Assembly: GCA_037157565.1 (NCBI GenBank)
Contig: JAZHRO010000019.1
Span: 64,788,501-64,852,500 of the forward strand
Direction of reading: 5' to 3'
DNA from: Thalassia testudinum
Lineage: Eukaryota; Streptophyta; Magnoliopsida; Alismatales; Hydrocharitaceae
Length of the DNA stretch: 64,000 nucleotides
Positions within the stretch are counted from its first letter, which is position 1. Each line of letters starts with the position of its first letter. Position numbers and translations under genes: made by a program. Of the stretch, positions 48,106-59,583 are shown one piece after another. The notes under the pieces were generated by a model, which was not told the DNA's origin, ran no database searches, and saw only the letters and a program-made list of their open reading frames with translations.

Positions 48106-48897
48106 TTACAAAATAGATACAACACCCATATAGATAACATGTTCATGAAAAACCTTTGGCTCTAGCCCTATAGTGAGCAGGTTTGCCACTATGGAGTTGG
48201 TCCTGATGTGTTCAATGGACACCTGTTCACTTTGAACTCTTTCCTTGATTGCTAGAAACTTGATATCAATGTGCTTCGACCTCAAAGAGCTTTTATTGCT
48301 GTTGGAGTATAACACTGTCAAATTATTGTCACAGTAAAGCTGAAGTGATCTTTCGACACCATCAATAATCCTTAGTGTTGTGACAAAATTCCTAAGCCAT
48401 ACCCCATGATTTGAGGCCTCGAATCACGCTATAAATTCTGCTTCTATAATGGAGGTAGCTATCAAGGTTTGCTTAGCACTCCTCCACGAGATAGCTCCTC
48501 TAGCTAGCAGAAAAATGTATCCTGAAGTAGATCTTCGAGTATCCTGACATCTCGCGAAGTCGGAGTCGGAATATCCGAGGACCTTCAAATGATTTGATCT
48601 TCTGTATGTGAGTATGAAATCCTTTGTTCTTTGCAAGTAGCGCATGACCCGTTTGGTTGCCCTCCAATAATCAGGTCCAAGATTGCTAAAATGCCTACCT
48701 AACATGCCAACAATGTATGTTCGATCTGGTTGCGTGTAGACTTGGGCATACATCAAACTTCCTAGTGTCGATGCATAGGGAATATTTTCCATCTCTTTTG
48801 CTTCAAAATCATTCTTAGGGCATTGGTCAAGAGAGAATTTATCTCTCTTAGCCACTAGAGTATCTTCTAGTTTGCAATTCTCCATGCCAAAATGCAT
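48106..48897 (-). pseudogene. Copia RNase H domain (E4)
   Basis: Minus strand frames 48897-48424 and 48321-48106. The RT-RNase H connection reads YASTLGSLMYAQV, PDYWRATKRVMRYLQRTKDF. RNase H shows Asp in VLGYSDSDFARCQDTRRSTSGYIF, then AISWRSAKQTLIATSIIEAE with the catalytic Glu, and the end LYSNSNKSSLRSKHIDIKFL, FHEHVIYMG. One break separates the frames near 48330-48424. A typical Ty1/copia C-terminus; the exact lineage is not assigned. Confidence 0.9.
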
Positions 48898-49607
48898 TAG
48901 AATGGTATCAATGTATCTCTTTTGGATTATCCAAGAATACCATGAGAATAATCTCGTTATATCTAGATTCCTAATACAAAGGAAGCTTCACCAAGATCCT
49001 TCATTTCAAAATTACTTAAAAGAAATGTCTTGGTTTCTTGAAGCAAACTATTATCATTACAGGCAAGGAAAATGTCAACCACATACAATACCAGAAAGAT
49101 ATGTTTTCCCGTACAGAATATATTGTATATACAATCATCAACTGAATTTGTCTCAAAACTAAATGAGACAAGTACTTGATGAAATTTGTAATATTATTGT
49201 CTTGAAGCTTGTTGTAATCCATAAATGACTTTCTTTAACTTGCAAACTACTTGCTTTGCGTCTCCTAATACAAAGTTTCTGGTTGCACAATGTAAATTAT
49301 TTCATTAATGTTTCCATTAAGAACCGTTGTTTTTACATACATTTGATGTAGCTCTAAATAAAAATGAGTTACTAAAGTCATTATGGTTCTAAATGAATCC
49401 TCAGATGAAACTAACGAAAATATCTCTTTATAATCAATGCCTTCCTTCTGAGTAAATCCTTTGGCAACAAGACAAGCCTTATATTTGTTTACATTACCTT
49501 GTGAGTCCCGTTTGATTTTAAATATCCATCTACAGCCAATGGGCTTTACACCTTCAGGCAATCGGATAACATCCCAAATCTCTTTGCCACTCATGGATTT
49601 CATCTCC
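48898..49607 (-). pseudogene. Copia reverse transcriptase, main part (E4)
   Basis: The minus frame from 49603 reads MKSMSGKEIWDVIRLPEGVK, PIGCRWIFKIKRD, CLVAKGFTQKEGIDYKEIFS, then TTVLNGNINEIIYIVQPE. After stops, the active-site segment is in another frame: VLYVVDIFLACNDNSLLQET, where relatives have YVDD. The first Asp of the pair is Val (GTT, plus 49077-49079), which abolishes catalysis. NFEMKDLGEASFVLGI follows. At 49613 solo LTR-F separates this from the first RT residues at 52296. Confidence 0.9.
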
Positions 49608-49612
49608 TCATT

Positions 49613-52290
49613 TGTAAAGACACGTTCTGTTATGAGCCTTTTAAGACGTCTAGACTATCAGCCAGACGTCTAGTCAAACGTATGGACCCCTTTTCAGATG
49701 TCTGAAAATTGAAAATTTTGTACGCATGTCGGGTCTGCTCGCTGGCTGCACGCAGATAGCCTTCCTCCCTTCTCTCTCTTTTTTTCTCCTCCAACGAACC
49801 CTAGCCGCTCCCTATATATAACACCTCTCCCCCCTTCCTCTCTTCTCCACTCCACCACCACCACCTTCCTTCCTCTCCATTGCAGCGAGAGGGACGGGTG
49901 AGAGAGAGGGCGCGAGAGCGAGGGGCGAGGAGGAGAGGCGGCGTGAAGAGAGGAGGAGCTTGAGCTCGCGAGTTCGTGGGAACTCGTCGGAGGACGCACG
50001 GTCGGAGCGACGCGTGTGGGAGGAGTGCGTCGGGGGAGCTGTCCTCGACACCCTGCTGTAGACGAGGAGGAGCTACGGCTGCGCGCGATGAGGGGAATAG
50101 GAGGTCGCTCTGATTCTAGGTTTTTCCCAGAATTAGATGTCTTGAGGGCCATCCAGACGACGAGTTGGACGTCTGGTGACGACACGAGACGTCTGAAAGC
50201 AAGGTTTCGCGAAGGTACGTTCCTCTTGGATTACAGCCATGCAGGCCGCACACGCACCACAAAGCCGATTTGTGCGGCTCAAAGTGGAAGATTTGGTCTG
50301 TCGCGTGCAGGGACAGCTTTGGGAAGGCATGGGGCACGCCCTCCTACGCGTTTCGGACATCTGGGTAGCTTACCAGACAACCAGAAGCACTCCCAGATGA
50401 CTGGAGGAGAGGTTGGACGTCTGGAGCTGAGTCCAAACGGTTAAGTAGGGGTTCTGGATGTCTGAAGTTGACGTAAGAACTTGAGGTGAGACCCTGGTGA
50501 CTTTTAAGAAGTCTGGACCTTGTGCCAGACGTCTGATTTAGGTCTACAGTTCTGTTTCTGATCCGTTTAGGGTCCGTTTGAGGTCCGTTTTACGCAAGCA
50601 AGATATTTGTGGTTTCCTTGTGAGTTCCTCTACATGTTAGAAAGTTTTATATTATGTTCTGAACGTTCCATTGTGGTATGATCCTTGGTATAGGACTTCG
50701 ATCAGTTGCGTGTTCGGGGCTTGCAGAGGCACGTGAGTCTGCCGTTCGAGCCCCCAGTACTCCCGGATTGTCTGGTAGAGTGGTTTCCCCCTGTTTTAAT
50801 TATAACCCATGAATGCATATGTGAAATTGGATAACTAGAAACTTAGGATGTGGCATGAATCCTAGGATGAAAAATACTTGCATTATTTGTATGAGTGTTT
50901 GATATTGCAGCCCTGAATGAATAAGTAGAATTATCAACAATTACCTATTAATAACTACGAGCTTCCTGTTAAAATATGAAATGCCTGTGCTAGTTAGCAG
51001 TACCTGTGATATAACTTGTTGGAAATGTTAATTGTGAAAATATGAGCTGCATGTGTAGATACGAGAATGGAAATGTGAATGATGAAATCTGGTATGGAAC
51101 AACATAGTAAATATGAGCATGAACCCTACAGGGAATTAGGAGTAGAGCTCCTGTGGATGAATGGAATGGATCTAGAAATGTGAGTGGGAAGTGTGTTGGC
51201 CCTTGTGTACCTGGTACCAAGGAGAGCGACTGTCTCCTGTTTAGTGTAGAGCGGAGCTAGCCGCCCTTGGGTTGGGACCCGGGGTTAGGATTGGCCACTC
51301 TACACCGACTTCTGTTGGCCCTCACGTACACTATACCGGGGAGAGCTACTAGTATAGGGAGAGAGCTAGCCACCCCATGGGGCCCAGGGTTCAACTAGCC
51401 ACCCTACACTGACTTGTTAGGCCCACTGGACAAACCGGGGTAGTCAAATGAGGGTGCGCGGACTGTGAAGGGACGAGACCCCTGTTTGGTTCTGAGGGGC
51501 TAGACCCCTGTTACTGAGAGGGCTAAGCCCTATACTGTTCCGTGCTGTACTTTGGGCGTACCCGCTAGCGGAAACGACTGACCGCGTGCCAGTGTGAGGT
51601 AGCTACTCGTGCGCTTATTGCGTGTGCTGTAGTCACCACTATGTCTGTCCGTGACCTCGGGGTGGTTGACTAGGTGTAGGATCACCACAAGGGACTCTCC
51701 CGGCCAGGAGAGCACCATGTGTGCCTTCTACTCTTCGAAAAAGACTGCAATCAAGATCGTTCCCACGAGGAACATACGAGATCAAGAAAGATCTGAAAGT
51801 AAACCAATGGATGAAAAGAAATGACTTAAAATAAAATAATTGGAAAAGATAAATTTACCTGTTAGCCTTTACTGCTTTAGTTAGTTGGTTATCACTCTAC
51901 TCAGCATTCGCTGACTCCGTTTACTCATAACCCTTTTCAGGTCCAAGAGTTAAGTAGCTCGAGTTATCGGCTGCAGAGGGCACTAGGCCCAGTCGAGCCT
52001 AGCAGTAGTTCTTACGGTTGTTGTACTTTCTTTTTGTTAGTGAGTTTAGACTTTGTTACTGCTACTATTCTGTACTTTTGTTGTACTTTACTGTTGTGGT
52101 GGTGATATGTACTGTTAGCAGCTTTTACTTTCTTTACTGCTTATACTCTTTTACTGTTAGTTACTTTGCATAGGGAATGCGGTTTACTTTCCTACTTTTT
52201 GGTTATTTCTTGTTAGACAGCTGGGTCTTGGGATTAGTCGAGTTGAGCCGATCTCGGGTCCTATAGGGATTCGTGAACCGGGTTGTAACA
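49613..52290 (+). repeat. LTR-F, solo chromovirus-type LTR in E4 RT
   Basis: Starts TGTAAAGACACGTTCTG and ends GGGTTGTAACA, 2678 bp. TCATT lies at 49608-49612 and 52291-52295. The E4 frame resumes in register across it (INAMNE on one side, EMKSM on the other). The body matches LTR-E in reverse orientation, including GGGACTCTCCCGGCCAGGAG near 51690 and the terminal block. TATA TATATATAA at 49813-49821. Confidence 0.9.
49644..50534. repeat. AGACGTCT motifs in LTR-F
   Basis: Exact copies at 49644, 49664, 50187 and 50527, with variants near 49697, 50155, 50170, 50355, 50415 and 50458. As in LTR-E they lie on both sides of the TATA box. Confidence 0.8.
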
Positions 52291-52295
52291 TCATT

Positions 52296-52451
52296 CATGG
52301 CATTGATCCAGTTTTGAGAGTTGGAACTCCTCATGGCATGAGTGATCTAAATGGGATTCGTATCCATTTGGTCTGCCTCTATTTCCTGGAGAAATACAAC
52401 ATAATCACTTGATATTGCACTTCTTTTTTCTCTATTGGATCTCCTAATGGG
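52296..52451 (-). pseudogene. Copia pol linker and first RT residues (E4)
   Basis: Minus strand reading gives APIRRSNREKRSAISSDY, VVFLQE, then SSNSQNWINAMNE, the conserved run into copia RT. It has one stop in the middle. It is stranded between LTR-F (left) and E5 (right). Confidence 0.8.
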
Positions 52452-52456
52452 TGCAA

Positions 52457-54281
52457 TGATGCAAAGAAATACACGTTTTGTTAAATATGTGAAATAGTGT
52501 CGTTGTACGCGTAAATCAGCAATCAACTCTTAAATTTGTAAACCAAGATAGTAGAGTATCTAGGGTCGTCCAAGGAGGCTAATTTATTAGTCAACAAATG
52601 TGATTCTCTATCTCACCTCTCAAATCTGCATTTGTATTTTTGTATTTTCAATTTTGTTTCTTTTAGGGTTTTCGAAATAACGGGCAATCTTTGTATTACT
52701 AGTGAAGTAGAAGACAAGTAGCTGAATGCTTCTTACAAGAAAAATGCGAAAAACACTAGCCAATACAAAGAGAGATAAAGAAGAAGAAATAGCCTTCCAA
52801 GTAGTGAAGTGCTCTCGCTCCAAGTGCGGTTGCTCCCACACTATGAAGAGAACTATTTAAGCTCTTGGTATCTTCCTTTGTTCCTCCTCCACGGGTGGAC
52901 GATCATCACCCTTATGCTCCTTCCTAGCTGCCCCCCTTAGAGTGCTCCTTGGAATGGCACAAGGAAGAAGAGAGGAGAGGAAGAAGGCACTAGGGGGGCG
53001 GGTAGGATGGCCCCTTAATCTTCTCTTCTTCTCCTCCCTTAGCCATGGGTATGGTGGATATAGGAAAAGAAATGTGGCAACCAAGGATGGGAATTATGTG
53101 ATGGTAGGGTAGGATATTTATAGGATGAGAAAGGGGGTGGTTATGATGTTTTTTGGTGAGAAATGAAGGGGTGCTTAGATATTTTTGGAGGGAAAAATGA
53201 AAGTGAAATGAAAAGGTGCCTTGGTTTTCCCTCCAAAAATACCTTCTAGAAGGTGTTAATTTTGGAGGGAAAAAATGGAGGGTGATGGGTTTTGATGCTG
53301 TATATAGGGTGGTGATGGAAAAGATAGTTGGCACCAAAATGAAGTAGGAGTAGGTGGTCTTTTTGGTAGAGCTTAGGTAGTAGGGTAGTAGGCCATGAAA
53401 TGGAGCTAGGTTGAGTTAAGCTAAGCTAACTTAGCTAGTAGAGTAGTGGAGGAGTAGCTAGGGTTTGGATGAGGAGTTGAAGTTGGAGCTGCATGATCTT
53501 CCTGGAGTTGATAATAGTTGAAGTAGCGGTGCCTGAGAACTCAGAAGCTAATCTGAGCTGGCTTTTTCTAGTCTGGAGCTTAGGTGAGCTGGGGCTGGTC
53601 CTCCCGAAGACTACCCAGTTAGCTGAGATAGCTAGCTTAGGTCAAGTAGCTTAGCTCAACTAGGTTGAGCTGAGCTAAGTCTTTGGGAGCTGGAGTTGAG
53701 TGGACTCGAGCTGGTTGAGAATTTTTTCAACCGATTAGGCTTAGCTAGTTGATGGCAATAGCTAATTCTAAGCAGATAATACTTCCAGGAGTTGGACAGA
53801 GCTGAGAGGAGCTGGGATCAACAAAGTTGAGCTAGCTTGAGCTCCCATTCAACTAAGGTGAATTGAATGGAGCTGAGATGAGCTAGCCACAACTAGGTTG
53901 AGTTGGAATTGAGCTGAAGTCTACTGAGTTGAGCTAGCTTGAGCTACCATCTAGCTGAAATGAGTTGAATGGACATGAAATGAACTAGTCTCAACTAAGT
54001 GGAGCTAGAATCCAGTTGTGATGAGCTAGATTCAGCTAGGATACAATTGAATTTCAGCTTCCTCTTCATCTTCTGCTTTCCAAAGTGTCAGGGTTTGTGG
54101 GATCTGACTCTCTGCTTATCCCTGACACTCAAATAAACATATTAAAAATACAAAAGAATGTAATGCATGCTTAACCTACTGGAATAACTAAATACAACCC
54201 AAAAACTCAATTGCGTAGTTAAAACCCTAAGAACTAGGTATGTTCTAAGGCATAAGAATGATGAGAAACTAGCATTTATTA
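52457..54281 (-). repeat. 3' LTR of E5
   Basis: 1825 bp. Minus start TAATAAATGCTAG (TG decayed to TA) and end GCATCA. TATA CTATAAATAT at 53114-53123. Relative to the 5' LTR it lacks about 200 bp near 52684. Confidence 0.9.
53396..54060. repeat. AGCT-rich tract in the E5 3' LTR
   Basis: Dense GAGCT, TAGCT and AGCTAG words without a fixed period over about 650 bp, upstream of the TATA box on the minus strand. The 5' LTR has the counterpart. Confidence 0.85.
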
Positions 54282-54296
54282 CACCCCTGTGCTTGT
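54282..54296 (-). promoter_or_regulatory. Polypurine tract of E5
   Basis: Minus strand ACAAGCACAGGGGTG directly before the LTR, analogous to GATGAGCATGGGGGTA in E2. Confidence 0.7.
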
Positions 54297-56640
54297 CTTT
54301 TACTAGTCTCTTCGCAAAATTAACTTTTACAAAATGGATTTTGGCAAAGACTAATTTTTTTTTTTAACTTTTGAGGAGAAGATTACGGGACTTTGGTTGA
54401 TTGAAAGCATGAAAGGTACGAGATTTGTTCAAGACAAAAAATCGTGATTCATTTTTGGATCTAAAAGCTAGATTAATCGGCATCAATGTATCCTCCAAAA
54501 ATTCACAAGTTAACTCTTTGTTAATTCAAATAACCCGAAATCGTTTTGCAGTTAGGATTTCCTTGGCTCTTAAATCCGACTCGCAACTCACATAAATTTT
54601 AAAACCTTGTGTCGATGCTTTCTGAATGACAACATTTATAAGGATATTTATAAGGTTGTGTTTTCTTTTTTGAAAATATATTTCACTGATAAAAAAAAGG
54701 GAAGTGTAACGATGCACCCAAAAGGGAAGGAAGAAGAGAAAATCCTAATCGCCCTTAAGAGGGGAAGGTTACTTTCTGTAGAAACGGAGGGAAGCAAAAA
54801 ATAAAGAAACCAATAGGAAAGAAATAAAGGAAAAAGAAAATGAAGTGTCCTAGAACGGGAACCGGATGACCTCTCGAAGGAGGGCGACTCCACGCTCGTA
54901 GATATGGCAAGCGCCAACAAGATAGACTCAAAGAATGCGCAAACGAGTGGTCGAATTACAACGACCTGAAGGTCAAATCTGACCACTGACAAACGTTAGT
55001 AGACTTAGCTGTACAAAATCCAAGGTCACATGTAGTCCCCAACAAAATTTAAATGACACTAAAAAGAAAGGATCTCACCACCCAACAACACGAGACCAAC
55101 ACCTACAATAAAAAATCGCCAACGCGCTCGCATCTGCCAAAGAGGATAACCTTCTCGTGGCCTTACGTTGAAACACCCAAGGCTAGGACCTCGGCTGCCT
55201 CAACGTTGAGGCACCGCTGCCGTAGCAGCCGAGTTGCAAGAAATGTCGCAGACTGTTGCCACCGAACACCAGACGATCACATCACATGCCGAGGCCAACC
55301 CCAACCTCGCCGCTTCCAACAACAACCATGAGAAACATGCCGCCACCAGACCATGAAGCGCTGCTACGTCGACCACGAGAAGGCACCGCAACGGCACAGG
55401 AACAACAACTGCGTGAACTGATGCCACGGGCTGCGAATGTCGTTGCATGTCGGGGAGGAGGGCCGTATGTCGAAGAGGAGAGGTTCGGGGGTGGAGAGAG
55501 GGCTTCCGGCGGTAGGGGGCTCCAATTAGCCATGTACGACTGATCGAAGGCCCAAGCTCAATAGGTCATTTTTTCCACTCTGCTTTTCATTCGGTGGAGA
55601 CAAGAGCGATTTTTTTGGAGATTATGACGTTGTGTTTTTGAAACTTTTTTTGTCTCCCCCATGCTTATTCCTAGCTTAATCCTATAATAGATGTGTCGGG
55701 ATCATCATTTCTGTTACTAATCCTCGAGGGGGCTCTGACGCCAGCACTTCGAGATAGTACTATCCAAGACACCACCTAGGAGCTCACAACCCCAAAACAC
55801 AATGTGGTATAAAGGGGCTCTCCAAGCGAACTCAAGCTCTTACTTCAATGCTATGGGTAAAGCACCGTCCAAGACACTTGAGTTGTAAAATGCACCTTAA
55901 TGCTTCATCTAAAGATATGAAATATAGATATAGAGTAGCGTCGAGGCGGTAACATGTTGACATCGTGTCCTCAAAGGAGGCATTTTCCTCCTCTGTGGTG
56001 GGAACTCAAACCAACCATCTATCTCGGATTTCACTAAGACTAAATAAGGGGTTTTTCTAATTTTCTAAATGTTTCTAGATGTTGGCTTTGTGTGTGAATT
56101 TGACACAAGAATTTTGCAAGACACATAAGTTTTTGGGTAAGAAACTAAGCCAAGTAATTTTCAAGTCACAAAAAGAGATCAATTCACCTGAATCATTATG
56201 AGTTCAAGCGGAATTTAGAAAAGGATACTTAATCTAGTCTAAGAATAGACCCAAAAGTTCTAAAAATTGGATCGCATTATAGTCCCTAGTTTGTTGAAGA
56301 TTAAATCCCATTGTACCTTAAAATGAATCTTCAATCTTAATCCAAATTTTCAAAATTTTTATCAAAATGTTTTATAATTTTTCTATTATGAAAATTCATG
56401 CAAAAGAAAAATTGAATATTTTTAGATTTTAAAAATCCTAAATTGATTGTCAAAATTTAAAAATGCCTCCCCATGCTTATGATATGCAATGTCCTCATGC
56501 ATTAGGAGGGAAAAGAGATCACTTTAGTGATAGCGGTCAGGTTCAGGATGGTCAAAACCTGGAAAAGAAAAGAAAATAAAATAAAAATAAAAGCAGAAAA
56601 AATAATAGGTTACCTCCCATCTAGTGCTATCTTTTACGCC
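54297..56640 (-). mobile_element. E5 3' tail with a GC-richer island
   Basis: Non-coding 2.3 kb. Near 55730-55900 it carries TATCTCGAAG-type phrases shared with the E1 tandem repeat. About 54840-55560 is clearly more GC-rich than its AT-rich surroundings and includes an 18-bp palindrome TGCCTCAACGTTGAGGCA at 55196-55213. Frames there (55053-55543, both strands) show no domain I recognise. The end near 56640 (minus phrase GATGGGAGGTAACC) resembles the usual end-of-pol junction of this clade. Confidence 0.55.
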
Positions 56641-56807
56641 ATTCAGCTGGACGTGAAGCGATGCATGGAAAACGGATAATCATGTAGAAAATTGGACACG
56701 TGAATTCCCTCATGAAAGATGTCTTCCTCTGGATCCCCTAAAAGATGAGTGGTACAAATATGGGGATCAAAATAAGATGGAAAAATGGAAGAATGACCTG
56801 AGTCTAG

Positions 56808-57580
56808 TCATGGATTGAGTTCATGATGAAAGCCAAACTTGGGTGGGTCGGGTGGTAGGTCTAAGGGAAAGGGAATGGAAGAAGAGTCAGTGTGATGAGA
56901 GTTGGGTGAAGTTAGTGTGGGTGGGTTTGATGAGAAATCAAGAAGAGAGTAAGATTGAAGACAAGGCTCTAAGTCATTGATGTTGCCAACCACTGATTTA
57001 GAGTCAGAATCCTCGAAAAACTTGTGGTCAGGAAGAGCATCCACTAGCATTGTTTCCTCAACCAAATTAAATATTTTTGTATCGAGTCCTTGAAAAAATT
57101 ATCGTCATGGAATCTCCTAGAGGATTTGAAAATATCTACAGTGATAGTTTGACCCGTGCAAGTGATATCCATTTTGCTTGTATGGCAATTTATATTTGTT
57201 TTCGCGATGGCCAAAAAGGGTTATCAAAGAATTATAGGGGTGTTAATTAGAGATTTGGGTACCTCAATGTAAAGGACCAAAAAGTCTATGGGGAAGTCAA
57301 AGTTCTGAACTTTGACAAGGACATCCTCAACAATCCCCCGGGGTTTGATTGCAAATCAGTCGGCTAATTGTAAGGTAACCTCGACAGGTTTGAGATCACC
57401 AATCTTAAATTCTTCAAATAGAATTGTGGGGATGATATTGACTGAGGCACCAAGATCGAGGAGGGCACGGTTAAAAGTGGCATCGTCAATAATTACCAAA
57501 ATCAAAGGCTCGCTCAGGTCTTTCATCTTTGGAGGCAGCTTGCTTTGTATGACGTAACTTACTATCTCCAAGAGATGCAC
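56808..57580 (-). pseudogene. Aspartic protease and downstream linker (E5)
   Basis: Minus strand. VIQSKLPPKMKDLSEPLILV leads to the active site ALLDLGASVNIIP (Asp present), FEEFKIGDLKPVEVTLQLAD, then a TGA where relatives read an Arg or similar codon. The domain continues (VEDVLVKVQNF, PIDFLVL). After further breaks, 57065-56808 encodes an acidic linker beginning VEETMLVDALPDHKFFED, comparable to the segment between protease and RT in E2. RT should follow but does not. It aligns closely with the E2 protease. Confidence 0.8.
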
Positions 57581-57663
57581 CTTTCCTAGGTTTTTAGTTT
57601 GCCTTTTAGGAGTACAAATATCTTTTAAAAACTTGGCATAGGCAAGTATGTATTTGATTGCGT

Positions 57664-59583
57664 CTAGGAGAGAGATGTTAATCTAAACTTGCCTGAATAA
57701 ATCCATGAGCTTTTTAGTTGTGGGCTCAAATTTCTTCTTTTTGTTGGTGGTGGAGTGGACAGCTTGGGGAAAAGGAACATGAGTCGTGTCTTATGATATT
57801 TGGTGTTCTTTTTCTTCCTGAGTGGTGTTAGGAGAGTCAACTTGCATAGGTTGAGAGTGGGTTTCATCATTTTGATGTGAAGACCCAGGATCAATGGTGG
57901 TTTTCCCACTCCTCAATATAACTGCATTCGCAGTTTGGTTATTCCTGGGAGGAGGTTGGGGGGCCTGTTGTTGATGGAAACCAGGTGGGTCCTGTGGTGC
58001 TGAGTTAATGGGAGGCTGGTTATGGTCGGTTTGATTTAGATTTCTACCCTGAGAATGGTTCCTTTGATTATTAGGGTTGGGCATGATTAGGAAGGTAAAT
58101 GTCCTGCAGGTCTTTGAGTCGGAGTAACCCCAATTTGGTTATGGAGATTTGTAACAACACGGGTTACTTCCAACATTTGATTTTGCATTCCCTGTAGGGT
58201 TTTCTTAACCTGGGCATTGATGCCTTCTTGGGATGGCCCAGGTTGATAAAAAGTCTGATTTGACCCATACCCTCCAAATTGATTTTACTTTTGGAAAGGA
58301 GCTAGATTGGTCTAGGAGTGAGTCAGGTAATTCCTCTAATTAGAGAAATTTTTAAATTGCTCCCGGAGGGTGGAGATATTTTCAGTGGGGTTGAGATTTG
58401 GATATCTGTAGGACCCTGAAGAACCATAGAAAGCCTCAAGAAATTGATTATTCTCAGCAGGGACAATGTTAAGATTATGCAAATTCTCTCTTTAAGATGT
58501 TAGGCAGGGTTAGATGTGGAGCCTGTGAGCTTGGGTGGTTGTGGTAAGTCTTTCCTCCATCTTCTTCTGGTTCAATTGCATTTGGTAAAGTCGATAAGTA
58601 ATCAGTTGGAGATCATCTTGGGTAACAGGGATAGATTGAGTGCTTATTTCATGAACACCGAACTGCGGGTTTGTAGTTATGCCAAAGGCGTTCATGGATG
58701 TGTGATTAAATGAGTTTTCACTCATTTCCTTGAATAATTCATAGTTACTTTCAACATCCTTATTTAAGAAGTTGCCGTCACATGAGGCGTCGACGAAATG
58801 CCAAAGTTGATCTTCTAATCCATGGTAGAAGATCTGCACTAGCTACCATAAGGAAACCTCGTGATGCAAGCAACTTCTTAAAAAATCTTGGAACTGTTCC
58901 CAAGCATCATGTAGAGTCTCACTAGATTTTTGTTGGAAGGTTGTAATAGATCTTCGAAGGGAATTAGTACAACCTATGGAGAATAATTTTTTTTAAAAAA
59001 GTGCTTTTCAGCTGAGACCATGTTGTAATAGGTTTGCCGATGGTTTTGAATCAATAAGCTGCTTATCCTTGAGAGATAATGGGAATAGCTGCATCAACCA
59101 TAGATCTCGCATATTGTGAGAACTTGTTTGTGCGAGGAGAGTGAGCTTCTCATGGTGGCTAAACGGGTCTTCCCTAGGAAAGCATGGAAGTGCTTAATCA
59201 GGTTTAGAATGGCCAATTTGATTTTGAAGTCCCCTTCTGGAATGACCACCCCTTGTCTGTCCTCATAGTTGGAAGGATCATAAAAATCCTTAAGAGGAAC
59301 AACAGGCTGCAGATGGGGTGGTGGATTTTGCCTTTGGTTGGTTAGGTTTGTTATAGTCCTAGCCAACTGTTGTTGGTTTGCTTGTAGTTGAGCCAGATGC
59401 TCAACCATCATAGAGAAGGGATTAGGTGGGGGGGCTCGATGTTGTTGTGGCATATCATATTAGGTAGCTCCAGACCGGATAAATGGGGCATGGAAAAATC
59501 AGCATGTGGGTCAAATTATGGGTTAGAGGTAGGTTGAGATGTTGATGTGGATGGGTTGGTGGACCTATTTTGTTGGTTTTCCA
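57664..59583 (-). pseudogene. gag of E5 (Athila-type)
   Basis: Minus strand from an ATG near 59583 (MENQQNRSTNPSTSTSQ). A frameshift leads to 59453-59094 with EHLAQLQANQQQLARTITNL and VVPLKDFYDPSNYEDRQGV, then a capsid part broken by stops and shifts. 58839-58510 has IFYHGLEDQLWHFVDASCDG and NKDVESNYELFKEMSENSFN, both close to E2 gag. 58084-57791 is Pro/Gln-rich and ends near ANAVILRSGKTT, the usual end of the capsid part in this clade. The C-terminal piece (57909-57664) is frame-shifted. Not functional as it stands. Confidence 0.8.

Noticed and set aside
55053..55543. Frames in the E5 tail as a host gene
   Set aside because: No start context, splice pattern or domain could be supported. Kept only as a possible captured fragment.
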